64,000 nt of DNA from Papio anubis. Its lineage: Eukaryota > Chordata > Mammalia > Primates > Cercopithecidae. Position 1 is the first letter of the stretch; each line of letters starts with the position of its first letter. Shown here one piece after another: positions 48,400-59,202 of the stretch. A program made the position numbers and the translations under genes. Under the pieces are notes generated by a model, which made no database searches, had not been told where the DNA came from, and saw only the letters and a program-made list of their open reading frames with translations. The DNA lies in assembly GCF_008728515.1 (NCBI RefSeq), contig NC_044985.1:79026155-79090154 (forward strand). The letters are read 5' to 3'.

Positions 48400-48465
48400 G
48401 GTTCCTTTATGTTTTTTAGCAGACTTTATTTTTAAAGTAATGTTAAGTTCACAGCAAAATAAAGC
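48400..48465 (-). mobile_element. L1M 3' UTR-type fragment, antisense, cut by gap
   Basis: 'aatgttaagttcacagcaaa' resembles an old antisense L1M 3' UTR. It runs straight into the assembly gap. Confidence 0.45.
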
Positions 48466-48565
48466 NNNNNNNNNNNNNNNNNNNNNNNNNNNNNNNNNNN
48501 NNNNNNNNNNNNNNNNNNNNNNNNNNNNNNNNNNNNNNNNNNNNNNNNNNNNNNNNNNNNNNNNN
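48466..48565. other. Assembly gap, exactly 100 N
   Basis: One hundred Ns, the usual placeholder for a gap of unknown size. Open frames reported across it are meaningless. Confidence 0.99.
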
Positions 48566-48800
48566 GGAAGGGGAACATCACACACCGGGGCCTATCATGG
48601 GGAGGGGGGAGGGGGGAGGGATTGCATTGGGAGTTATACCTGATGTAAATGACGAATTGATGGGTGCAGCAGACTAACATGGCACAAGTATACATATGTA
48701 ACAAACCTGCATGTTATGCACATGTACCCTACAACTTAAAGTATAATAATAATAAATAAATTTAAAAAAAAATAAAAAAAAAAATAAAAAAAAAATAAAA
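48566..48800 (+). mobile_element. Young L1 (L1PA-type) 3' end directly after the gap
   Basis: 'ggaacatcacacaccggggc', 'tggcacaagtatacatatgt' and 'acttaaagtataataataat', then an A-rich tail. The 5' part must lie in the gap if the element is longer. Confidence 0.92.
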
Positions 48801-48824
48801 CATTCAGAGCAAAAAAAAAAAAAA

Positions 48825-48867
48825 TGTATAAAATTACTTGATTTTAAAGAAAACCTGCAATATATAA
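48825..48867. repeat. Direct repeat, copy 1
   Basis: 43-bp core shared with 50038-50080 at 41 of 43 positions. Starts right after the A-run that follows the L1 tail. Confidence 0.9.
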
Positions 48868-50037
48868 ATTGCAGACAATTTGAAACACGCTACAGATATC
48901 TAAGTCTGCTGTACTCAAAATACATGACAAATTACTGTGGTTCTTGATGTACCAAATACTATCATTGCAGTTAGAGAAGAGATAAGTGTTGCTACCCTAT
49001 TTTACAAATGAAGAAATTGTATTTTAAATGACCTGCACCTCATTCTTTGGAAAGAGGCAGAGAACACTGTTTTCTGACAAATACCCTCCCTATGAGTTCC
49101 TGTTCAATAGCAAGCAATATAGTAATAGAAGGAAAGTCCTCTTTTAAATCAAGTGGAATACATCCTCCTTGAATGATTGAATGCAAACCTTGACTATGTA
49201 AGCATTTTCAAAAGAAGGTCATTGTCTATGGAATTAATTTTCATTCTTGGCTCAACTATGCCTGCTGGCCATCAGAGCTTGCTGAAAATCCCATCTGTTT
49301 AGTTAGGGACTGGCCTGATTGATGGAGAAAGATTGATAGGAGTTAGAGGATAAATCTCTGTACCTAGGAATAAATTATTTAAGTGTTCTTTAGTTCTAGG
49401 TAGAAACTAAGTCTCTCCAGACATGTAATATAAAGCAGGAAGTGAAAGCTTTTATCTGAATATAGCTAAATAATTAAAGCCCTTGTGTATGCCACACATA
49501 ATAGATGCTCAATGAACTTTGTTAATTTTGTGAATTAAAAAACTTTTCCTTTCTTGAATAATCCAGATTGTTCTTAATAGCTACTGGTCTCACATATACT
49601 AAGTATTAACTCCTCTATGTTTTTTTACTCTATCTCTGTGTTTCTACCAGCTAAGAAGCTTTAGACAAGCCTTGTTTTGTGTAGTTTTATTCCAAAAAAT
49701 TAATATATAATGCTTAGGTCAAATAGATGCTGAAACAAATTATTCCCCATTATTCCCAAGCCCATTCTGTGAGAGTTGTCACAGTATAAGAGTTTATCAT
49801 TGGTGCATATATAAATGCATGTCTTATGTCACATTGCTAATGTATTTAACACATCTTTTCTGAATTACAGCTAGAATGTGATTCCAGGACATAACGCCAG
49901 TACTGAGAGCTAATTCTAGTGTGTAAGTCCAAGAAAGCTGAGTTCAACTTAAAATCTGGCATGAAAGGAATCCATATTTTAAATTATAAACATTCTAAAA
50001 TTTAAAAATATATACCAAAAAGCAAAACATTAAAAAA
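48868..50037. other. No recognised gene or repeat
   Basis: Unique-looking sequence between the two copies of the 43-bp direct repeat. Confidence 0.45.
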
Positions 50038-50080
50038 TGCATAAAATTACTTGATTTTAAAGAAAACCTACAATATATAA
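50038..50080. repeat. Direct repeat, copy 2
   Basis: Second copy, 1213 bp downstream of copy 1. Similarity extends a few bases further ('gacaatttga'). Confidence 0.9.
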
Positions 50081-50249
50081 GATTGACAATTTGAGTTTCA
50101 TTTCTACTAAAAATCTATGAAACAATTGCAGCAAATTATCCTGTATTTGGTCTTCTCTTTCTAACATATCAGCATCTGTACCAAAAAGTAATTAATTCAG
50201 TAAAAATTTAACAAGCAATTATTGGTGACCTGTAGAGGTAAAGAATCTT

Positions 50250-50538
50250 GGCTGGGCATGGTGGTTCACGCCTGTAATCCCAGCAGTTTGGGAGGCCTAG
50301 ATGGGTGGATCATGAGATCTGGAGTTGAGACCATCCTGGCCAACATGGGTGGCTCCCCTGTCTCTGTTAAAATACAAAAAAAAAAAAAAGAGCTGGGCAT
50401 GGTGGCACGCACCTGCAGTACCAGCTACTCAGTAGGCTGAGGCAGTAGTATTGCCTGAACTGTGGAGGTGAAGGTTGCAGTGAGCCGAGATTGCGCCACT
50501 GCACTCCAGTCTGGCTACAGAGTGAGACTCCGTCTCAA
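50250..50538 (+). mobile_element. Alu, sense, inserted at the head of another Alu
   Basis: Full Alu with several small indels and an internal A14 run. 'aatcttggc' lies at its left edge and again at 50539-50547, where an older Alu begins. Confidence 0.9.
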
Positions 50539-50544
50539 AATCTT

Positions 50545-50664
50545 GGCGGTGCAGTCACTCATGTTTGTAATCACAGCACTTTGGGAGGCCAAGGTAGGAA
50601 GATCACCTGAGCCCAGGAGTTCAAGATCAGTCTGTGTAACATAGGGAAACCCTGTCTTGCTAAG
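50545..50664 (+). mobile_element. Alu left-monomer fragment, sense
   Basis: 'ggtgcagtcactcatgtttg' through 'gggaaaccctgtctt': left arm only, older than its neighbour. Confidence 0.85.
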
Positions 50665-50777
50665 TATTGAGGAAAAAGGGCAATGACCTAAGTCCTATGT
50701 TAACAGAGGCCATCAGTCTAATAATAGAAAAGATTAGACATGAGGATAATCTAAATATGAGGTAAAAGTTAATAAGT

Positions 50778-51068
50778 GACTGGGCGTGGTGGTTCACGCC
50801 TGTAATCCCAGCACTTTGGGAAGCTGGCGGGTGGATCCACAAGGTCAGGAGGTGCGAGATCCCAGCCTGGCCAACATGGAAAACCCCTGTTTTGCAAAAT
50901 ACAAAGGATTAGCCAGGTACGGTGGTGCGCACCTGTAGTCCCAGCTACTCGGGAGGCTGAGGCAGGAAAATCGCTTGAACTCAGGAGGTGGAGTTTGGGG
51001 TGAGCTGAGATCGTACCACTGCACTCTAGCCTGGGCAACAGAGCAAGACTATCTCAAAAAAAAAAAAA
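50778..51068 (+). mobile_element. AluS-type, sense
   Basis: Full-length Alu with short indels (for example around 50850 and 50880) and an A-run tail. Confidence 0.92.
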
Positions 51069-51269
51069 GTGGTAAGTATACAAATATAGTATTTTTGAAG
51101 ATCAAGGGAAGGTGGGATTTTTTTTCTTACATGGGGGAAAGGGAAGATTAAAGATCTTGATGGAGGAGTCCGTTTGTGTTCACCCACCAAGAATCAAACA
51201 GTAGAGTAGGAAAGGCAATCATATCTCATTGCCTAATGTACGGCTCCCGTACCCATCAATCACAGTGAA

Positions 51270-51672
51270 ACTTGCTCCTTTCCCTTGCAGGCCAAGCTTC
51301 TTTATACTTCCCCCAACCTGCTGTGCTCTGCCATGCCTCTGTGCTATGCCACAGGCTTATTTCTTTTCCTGGAATATCCGTTGTCCTTTATATTTCTTGT
51401 CAACTCCCACCCTTCCTTCATGACTATCTAAAGACTCAATTTTCTTCTCCTTGTCTAGTGTCCCAAAAGTTTAGTCACTGCTTCCTCTGTATCTTTATAC
51501 ATTTTGTGCATTCTCTATTACAATAATCATTACTCTGTTTTGTCATCAATTTTTCAAGTCTATTGGGAGTTTTAAGAAACATGACATATTTGTATAAAAA
51601 TTGCTTATCACACAGCCTGGTATGGGGAAAATACATGTAAGTTGAGTGAATGAATGAAAGAATAAATAAGGT
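51270..51672 (+). mobile_element. L2 3' region, sense
   Basis: 'cttttcctggaatatccgtt', 'ctttatacattttgtgcatt', 'cacacagcctggtatgggga' and the 'tgagtgaatgaatgaaagaa' tail follow the L2 3' end in order. The 84-codon frame here is not a gene. Confidence 0.7.
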
Positions 51673-51714
51673 GTGTTATTTCATTGTGGTTTAACATTTA
51701 AAATTTTTTTCACT

Positions 51715-51889
51715 AAGGAATAATAATTGTATGTATTTATAGGATACAACGTGATGTTTTGATATATGTAATTTTAATTTGCATTTCCCTGATGACTAAT
51801 ATTGAATGTCTTTATATGTGCATATTTATTTATCTGCTTTTTGGTTAAGTGTCTGTTAAAATTTCGCCAATTTAAAAATTTTTGTTTGA
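51715..51889 (-). mobile_element. L1M fragment, antisense, split by Alu
   Basis: 'tttgcatttccctgatgact' and 'gttaagtgtctgttaaaatt' fit antisense L1M. It resumes at about 52198-52250 after the inserted Alu. Confidence 0.7.
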
Positions 51890-52197
51890 GTCGGGCACTG
51901 TGGCTCATGCCTGTAATCCCAGCACTTTGGGATGCCGAGGCAGGCAGATCACCTGAGGTCAGGAGTTCGAAACTAGCCTGGCCAACATAGTGAAACCCCC
52001 ATCTCTACTAAGAATACAAAAATTAGCCAGGCATGGTGGTGCACACCTGTACTCCCAGCTACTCAGGAAGCTGAGGCAGGAGAATTGCTTGAACCCGGGA
52101 GGTGGAGGTTGCAGTGAGCTGAGACTGCGCCACTGCACTCCAGCCTGAGCAACAGAGCAAGACTCCGTTTCAAAGAATAATAATAATAATAATAATT
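51890..52197 (+). mobile_element. AluS-type, sense, with (AAT)n tail
   Basis: Full-length Alu ending in an (AAT)n run (52176-52194). The flanking 'tttttgttt' repeats indicate the target duplication within L1M. Confidence 0.93.
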
Positions 52198-52304
52198 TTT
52201 TGTTTAATGGATTGTTTGTGTTTTTCTGGTTTCTTGGGATTTTGATTTATTTGTGGTAATTGATTATATGACACCCATGTTTATTAACTTTCTTATTTCC
52301 CAGA

Positions 52305-52715
52305 GGTGGAAGATGGTTAAATATGGCCCCAAATTTCTACTACCCTAGAAAGTGACAATGCTACTCACCCAATCAAGAGGGGTAGAGTCTATTTCTTCAT
52401 CTCCTTAAATTTGTGGTGGCCTTGTGATTTGCTTTGGCCAATAGAATATGTGACTTCTAAGACAAGGCATCAAGAGGTCTCACCTCTACTGATTTCATCC
52501 TTTTGAATCTAGCTGTCATATGAACTCAGACTTATGAAGCAGCCCAGTTCTACTTCCTGGAAGATAGAGAGATAGGCTAAGTTATCCTAGCTGAGATGTC
52601 AGAAGACCCACCCAATCAACTCACAGAATTGTGATAATAAATGGTGGTTGTTTGAAGGCACTTTTAGGTGATTTGTTTAGGTGAGTTTTTAGGTGATTTG
52701 TCACAAAGCAATAGA
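52305..52715 (+). mobile_element. MaLR LTR (MLT1-type), sense
   Basis: 'ggtagagtctatttcttcat', 'gtggccttgtgatttgcttt', 'ggccaatagaatatgtgact' and 'aataaatggtggttgttt' near the end match MLT1-type LTRs. The last part has a small tandem duplication of 'ttttaggtgatttgt' (about 52662 and 52687). Confidence 0.75.
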
Positions 52716-52725
52716 TCACTTTTTG

Positions 52726-53200
52726 AGCACTTTTTGTGCTTTGAAAACATTTGTCACTGTTTCAAAGAATACTATGTTCTTTGTATCACTGTATATATGG
52801 TGCAAACTGTTGCATTAGGTTGCAATAGATGCATTAGGATTGAATAACACTGAAGAGTGTATTTCATTGGATTGGGGTTGGGCAAAACTAACATTAAAGC
52901 ATTTGATACATTCGAAAAACAGACCAAGTGGAAACACAACCCTATCTGATGACCAGTGTTGTTTGCACTACTTACAAAGTATAACTAGGGAGAAAAATAA
53001 TACAATTTTTACGATTTCAGGTAGCATGAAGTTAATTCTCAGGATTTGTGCTCTAACCTCATCATAAAGTAGCATTTAGGGAATCTTCTAGTACATGGAA
53101 AAAGTGAAAAAATTAACAGTTTGCACCATGTATATAGTGGTACAAAGAACATAGTATTCTTTGAAACAGTCACAAATGTTTTCAAAGCACAAAAAGTGCT
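52726..53200. repeat. 86-bp inverted repeat, 95% identical, 303-bp spacer
   Basis: Arm 52726-52811 and the reverse complement of arm 53115-53200 match at 82 of 86 positions with no gaps. Each outer end carries its own small palindrome (AGCAC-T5-GTGCT and its complement). Spacer 52812-53114. Either a palindromic DNA-transposon relative I do not recognise or an inverted local duplication. Confidence 0.92.
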
Positions 53201-54277
53201 CATATGCCAAATAAATAAAAATTTTAAAGCCTGGAATGTTCTGACAAATGTTAATCTTTCTTTGTGCAATCTAGAAAATTTATTGAGTAAATTTGCAGAC
53301 AATACAAATGAATGTGCTATCCTTGGGAGAAAAAAGTTTTGAGAGTGTTAGGTACACAGTAGACCCTCAAGCATTTGTTCATTGGATGAGCTGTTCCTTT
53401 ACTCTGTTGCCTTTCTTCGTCTGTTAAGCTCTATCACATTTTAAAATTCTACATTAAGAAAATGAGAAATGTTACTAAAAACATTTGTTTATTGGCAAAT
53501 ACGCAGAACTCCACAACCACTATGCATTTAGAACCTTTATCCAGGCAGACAGCCCCTTGTGAATTAGTAGCTAGATAATAGAGGTACTCCAAATAACATC
53601 TGCAGAAACTCATTTAGCACAAAATTATATTTCCACTCACTAGACAATTAGAACATAGTGCATGCAGAGAGGAGGGGGAGGAAATTATCTATCAAGAATA
53701 TCTCAAGGCAGTTGGCAAATGTCCAGGTTTTAGATGAACCTAGTTACTGTTCTGTTCTAAGCATTACAAAAGTAATTTTCTTTCTGAAATTGAAAATTAA
53801 TGTAATGTTCCTGAAGGGAAACATTTAATAATAATCAAGTCAAGGCAGAAGGCACTTGATTCCCTTCCATGACCTTAGTCCTAATACATTAGTAACCCTG
53901 CGGCTCTACTCTTAACTAGATTGTGGTTCAGAGACTAAATCAGGAAAGCATGAAGTTCTGATGCTCTCTTTGCCCCATTTCTTATGATAATCAGTGTTGA
54001 GCTGATAGATATTGCTAAAAAGTATAGTAAACCTTTTTGTCTCAATTTTTTTAAAGGAATCAAGATTTTGGTCTAATAACATCACTCTATATTAAAAGAG
54101 AAAAATCACTTTAATGAGTTATGTCAAGATCAAATTCTGGTTAATATATATCTATTTAATAGATCATAATTAGATATATAAAACTGAGATAGAGAATATA
54201 TGTCAACATTTAATAAGAACACTGTTTTGCAATAAAATACCATGCCAATAGCAGAGGAAACAATTATAAATAAATTT
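53201..54277. other. No recognised gene or repeat
   Basis: The 73-codon plus frame at 53121-53342 and the 87-codon minus frame at 53039-53302 cross the right arm of the inverted repeat. Neither is recognised. Confidence 0.45.
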
Positions 54278-54580
54278 GCTAGACACAGTGGCTCATGCCT
54301 GTAACCCCAGCACTTTGAGAGGCCTAGGTGGGTCAATCGCTTGATCCCACAAGTTCAAGACCAGCCTAGGCAAGATGGTGAAACCCCATTTCTAAAACAA
54401 ATACAAAAATTAGCCAGAAATGGTGGTGCGTACCTGTGGTCCCAGCTACTCGGGAAGCTGAGGTGGGAGGACCTCTTGAGTCCAGGAGATAGAGGTTGCA
54501 GTGAGTGGCAATTGTGCTACTGTACTCCAGCCTGGGCCACAGAGTGAGACCCTGTCTCAGTCAATCAATCAAACAATCAA
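54278..54580 (+). mobile_element. AluJ-type, sense, with (TCAA)n tail
   Basis: Diverged full-length Alu followed by TCAATCAATCAA (about 54559-54580). Confidence 0.9.
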
Positions 54581-55264
54581 TTTATTAGATGCCCAGAAAA
54601 TTCAATTCCATTATTACAAAACCATTAAATAAACATAGAACTTAACTGCAATCTTATTACAAATCTAATAATTTCTTGCTGTGAAAAAAACTCTACAACC
54701 ATTCAAAATGACCAAATAGTATTTTACACAGTTGTAACAAGAAAAGTGAATATGTTTAAACAGGAGATATCTCAATAATTATAGTTTTTAAATTTAATCC
54801 ATTATATTTTAAGTTCTATGGAACTCCATATATCTAGAACAATTATGAAATCTTGAAATCATTTCTTCCAAAGCATTCCTGACAAGTATCTTCCCACTCG
54901 AAATTATTTTCAAAGATGAACAAGGAATTAATTCCACACGAGACAGGACACTTCACTGTTTGACAATTTTAATTTGTACCAAATTTTCATACCAGGAGTT
55001 CTGGTTCTGCCTGACAGTGTAGATTCCTTACACAACTTAGTTCTTTAAATATTTGTCAGTAACTATTATAGCATGAGCAAATTTGCCTTTCAGAAAGTTC
55101 TCTTTGGCTTCGGGGTGAAATAAACTGAAAGGGACAAAGACGAAGGAAGTTAGGAAAGGAACTAGACTGACAAAATATAAGAAAGGGAAAGAAGTAACAA
55201 CTTCTGGCTTCACATTTCCAAACTGTTAATTTCATTCCATTTATAAATTCTATATGTGGTTGAG
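54581..55264. other. No recognised feature
   Basis: AT-rich unique-looking sequence. Confidence 0.45.
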
Positions 55265-55500
55265 ATAGTAATTAAATTGGCTAACCATTTGGGAAACAAC
55301 TTTTAAGTTACATTCCTACTACACACAAAATACACCAAAATTAACTCGAGATGAATTAAAGATTTAAGAATAAAAATAAAACCATTAAAGTAATAGAAAA
55401 ATTATAGAATAATTTTTTTTTTTTACTTTTGGGTGGAAAAACCTATTTTTGGCATTACATACAAATTAAAAATATAAGAAAAGATTTTTACATGTAATCA
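55265..55500 (+). mobile_element. L1M ORF2 fragment, sense
   Basis: 'gctaaccatttgggaaacaa', then 'ccaaaattaactcgagatga' and 'attaaagatttaagaataaa' fit old L1 ORF2. Upstream piece of the L1M that continues at 56230 and 57060. Confidence 0.7.
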
Positions 55501-56229
55501 TTTAGCAAGTGTAAATCTGTGCCCAAACTTGAGTATACAGGTAATAAAACTTTGTTTCCTTTAAATTAATCTAATTCTAACCTTATTATAGTTGGTACTC
55601 TTCCCTAAGATTGCACTGAAATTAGAGAGACTTATACGGTAGCTAGAAAATTAGATGGGTTGGGAGGTGGAATGGGGAGGCATGATGGGAGGCAAATATC
55701 AGTGCTTTTAATTTCCAGGGAATTTCTCACATTGCCATCCTCAATATCTAAGTCCATGGATGGTCTTTAAGTCAGGTAGCTCTCTCTATGACTTCTGTGT
55801 CACATGGGGACATAGGGAACCAGCCTCCTTTGCCCAGGTGCTTAACATATCCCTTCTGGGATCCTGCCACCTCACCAGCGAGCTGCCAGAGGCAGCTCTG
55901 AAACCAGCTCCTCTGAAAAGCTCCTTATAGGGATGGGAAAGCCCCAACACTACTTCCTGTTTCTCTACTCTACTTCTCCTCTGCCACCTGTCTTTCCCTT
56001 TTCCTGTTATTATAAACTTTGATGGTGCATTTTAAAATACCCAAATTATTTAAAATTGCAAAAACTGTTAACATTTCCCTCAAGGGCAAGGAGGGCTTGA
56101 TCTTCCAACTCTCTTTGGAAAAAATATTTGAAGAAATAAAACTGAAAGGTTAGCATTCCATACTAAATAGTCTTAGTATTCACATCATAACTACAGAAAA
56201 ATTTCAACCTTCTGTGTAAAAACAATCAG
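55501..56229. other. No recognised repeat; locally GC-richer
   Basis: Sits between two co-oriented L1M pieces, so it is probably an insertion or locally rearranged L1. 55740-56000 is GC-richer than its surroundings. I cannot name it. Confidence 0.45.
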
Positions 56230-56470
56230 GTCAAACAAATATTGAAAGTGAAAAAAATACTAGGGGAAATTACCACAAGCTACAGAAATCTGTATAATAA
56301 ACAGAGAAAGAGTTTCTACAAATAAAAAAGCAAAAGACAGCATCTCATGGAAAAGTTGGCAAAGAGTATAAACAAGCAATTTAGGGGAAGAAATAGAAAT
56401 TATCATTAAATGGGAAAAGTTGCTTATCCTCATTAGAAATTAAAAAATATAAACTAAAATAACTTATATC
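56230..56470 (+). mobile_element. L1M ORF2 fragment, sense
   Basis: 'gtttctacaaataaaaaagc', 'gaaaagttggcaaagagtat' and 'tcctcattagaaattaaaaa' fit late L1M ORF2. Confidence 0.7.
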
Positions 56471-56565
56471 AGTCATATTGGCTTTTTATATTATTTTTTA
56501 AATAATTTTTTATTTTAACTGAGCCAGATAAATACAGTTTCAGGTGTTTACTAGGGTCACTATTT

Positions 56566-56857
56566 ACTTATTTATTTAGATATGGGGTCTCATTCTGTCT
56601 ACTAGGCTGGAGTGCAATGGCATGATCATAGCTCACTGCAGCCTCAAGCTCCTGGGCTCAAGTGATCCTCCCATATCAGCCTCCCAAAGTGCTGGGACTA
56701 CAGGTGTGCACCCCCATGCCTAATTTTTGTACTTTTTTGTAGAGACAGTGTCTCGCTGTGTTGCCCAGACTGGTCTCAAACTCTTGAGCTCAAGGAATCC
56801 ACCTGCCTCAGCCTCCCGAAGTGCTAGGATTACAGGCATAAGCCACTGTGCCCCACT
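56566..56857 (-). mobile_element. AluJ-type, antisense
   Basis: Diverged antisense Alu preceded by a TTTA-rich inverted tail (about 56560-56578). It splits the L1M. Confidence 0.92.
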
Positions 56858-57059
56858 GGCTTTTTTATTTTTAAGTGTGAGACCCAATATTCAGGCTGGG
56901 GACTACAGTAACACAAATTACTTGCCTCCAGCACAAAATTTACTAAGGGGCCAAAAAACTCAGTAACCAGGATGAATAAGATTTTTATGCAAATTAATGC
57001 AAAAGATCCATAATGAACAAAATATCAGCCCTGCACTTATATGATCTTAATTCTGGCCC

Positions 57060-57582
57060 TGCAAATATTGGTTAATATCAGGAGAAATAAACACTCACAT
57101 ACACTGTGAATGACCTATGAATTAGTTGGCAGTTTGGCAATATACATTTACTATGGAGATATACATAGCCCTTGATATAAAAATTTCATTTTTGGGTATA
57201 TATATTAATTTTCATTTACACACTGTTTAAAAGAGAAAAACATTGAAAAGAATGATAAACAATCTTTGAAATAAATTGTCATAGCCATTCACCAGAATGA
57301 TATTGAACAATTAAAAGTGATGTAGATATATATGTTTTTACCTAGAAACTTGAGCCGATACTATATAAGTACTTGGAACAATCTGCTTTCATTCTTTGTA
57401 AATGAAGTAGTAACAAAAAAGGTTTGTGTTATACACTCACACAGATATATCTGTATGTCTATCTTCTATCTATCTGAATGTAAATTTAGAAAGATGAACT
57501 CGAAAGTATTAACTGTGGTTATCCTTGAGAAGGTATAATTTTGGTTCACTTTTTCTGATACCTGAAGTTATTTCCATCAAAT
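57060..57582 (+). mobile_element. L1M ORF2 end and 3' UTR, sense
   Basis: 'actcacatacactgtgaatg', 'agtttggcaatatacattta' and 'ctgtggttatccttgagaag' (about 57512) follow the order of old L1M 3' ends. The stretch 56858-57059 is probably part of the same element. Confidence 0.72.
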
Positions 57583-57632
57583 AGAGGAGGAGAGAGAACT
57601 CATCTGAGAGACTTCCCTCAAGAATAGTTATA

Positions 57633-57932
57633 GGCCGGGCGTGGTGGCTCACGCCTGTAATCCCAGTACTTTGGGAGGCCGAGGCGGGCGGATCACGAGG
57701 TCAGGGGATCGAGACCATCCTGGCTAACACGGTGAAACCCCGTCTCTACTAAAAATACAAAAAAATTAGCCGGGCGGGTGGTGGGCTTGTAGTCCCAGCT
57801 TACTCAGGAGGCTGAGGCAGGAGAATGGCGTGAACCCGGGAGGCGTGAGTTGCAGCGAGCCGAGATTCACGCACTGCACTCCAGTCTGGGTGACAGAGCG
57901 AGACTCTGCCTCATTAAAAAAAAAAAAAAAAG
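57633..57932 (+). mobile_element. AluY-type, sense
   Basis: Near-consensus young Alu with small indels at about 57776, 57800 and 57846-57875. 'agttata' flanks it on both sides. Confidence 0.93.
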
Positions 57933-58714
57933 TTATAATATCAAAATGCTCAATCATGGAAAAAAAAATCTAAAAGCTGTTTAGCTCACTTTTGCCTCTT
58001 AGAAGATGGTACACAAAAGAATCTAATAGTTCTTTTAGTCTCTGGGACTTTTCCCTAAGTCCCCTTTCCTTTTGTTTTGAACAAATATGTATACATTCCT
58101 GGGAGAAGTAATAAAGGAAAAAACATATATATGTATACAAGTCCTGGATTTCACTTCACTTTACCCTGGGATGCCCCAGTTCTGAATTAAGCAGTGGATC
58201 TATTATGATTATGGTAACTCCCATTTATAGCTAAGCATTCTTTCCTGTTAATCCTTCAACCACATTTGGGAACAGGAAAGAAAGAAAAAGCCAACACCGT
58301 GGACTAAAGCCTTGGGCAAAGTCTAGTGTAACAGATGCCAAAAGAGAAAACTTTAAGAAAATGCTGAACAATGCCAAATTCTACAAAATGTAAAGGCGTG
58401 AGGACTAAAACTAGATTGTTGAATTGGGGAGCTGGAGATCATTGGGCACTTTCCAGGGTACATGTGGAAGTAAAAGAACGCCGGGAGTTGTCATGAAAGG
58501 ATGCTCTGAAAAACAAGAACATGGATTAAGAACATGCTAAGAATCTTTTAAGTGTAATGTGAGAATTGGTGAGAGAAAAAAAGGACTTACAAGATAGAGA
58601 AAAGCTATGAGCATGTATTAATAAAAGGCTAACAGGAAGAAATTGATATATTACAATGAAATTAAATAATTACAAGAAAAATAGTCCTGGGGAATGTAAG
58701 ACTAGGCTCTACAT
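57933..58714. other. No recognised feature
   Basis: Unique-looking sequence. Confidence 0.45.
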
Positions 58715-58870
58715 TGAAATGTTAAATGTGTGTACAGATCACCTGAGGTTCTTTCTAATATCCACATTTTGACTCCTAGGTCCAGCATGGGCTCTGAGAG
58801 TCTGCAGTGGGAACAAGCTCCCAGATAAGCCTGATGTTTCTGCTCCTCAGGCTATGCTTAGAGAGGCAAG
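58715..58870. mobile_element. MER5-like hAT relic
   Basis: 'cagatcacctgaggttcttt', 'ggctctgagagtctgcagtg' and 'acaagctcccagataagcct' fit the MER5 family in order. Confidence 0.7.
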
Positions 58871-58905
58871 GAGCTAGACAGCACTGAGCCTTAGAAAGAA
58901 AAGGA

Positions 58906-59202
58906 GGCCAGGCACGGTGGCTCACGCTTGTAATCCCAGCACTTTGGGAGGCCAAGGCAGGCGGATCACGAGGTCAAGAGATCAAGACCATCCTGGCCAA
59001 CATGGTGAAACCCCGTCTCTCCTAAAAATACAAAAATATTAGCCGGGAGTGGTGGCATGTGCCTGTAGTCCCAGCTACTTGGGAAGCTGAGGCTGGAGAA
59101 TCGCTTGAACCTGGGAAGCGGAGGTTGCAGTGAGCCAAGATCATGCTACTCCAGCCTCGCGACAGAGCGACATTCCATCTCAAAAAAAAAAAAAAAAAAA
59201 GG
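58906..59202 (+). mobile_element. AluS-type, sense
   Basis: Full-length Alu with an A18 tail, and a short deletion near 59148. Confidence 0.93.

Noticed and set aside
48376..48704. Frames spanning the N run
   Set aside because: The open stretches exist only because Ns do not encode stops.
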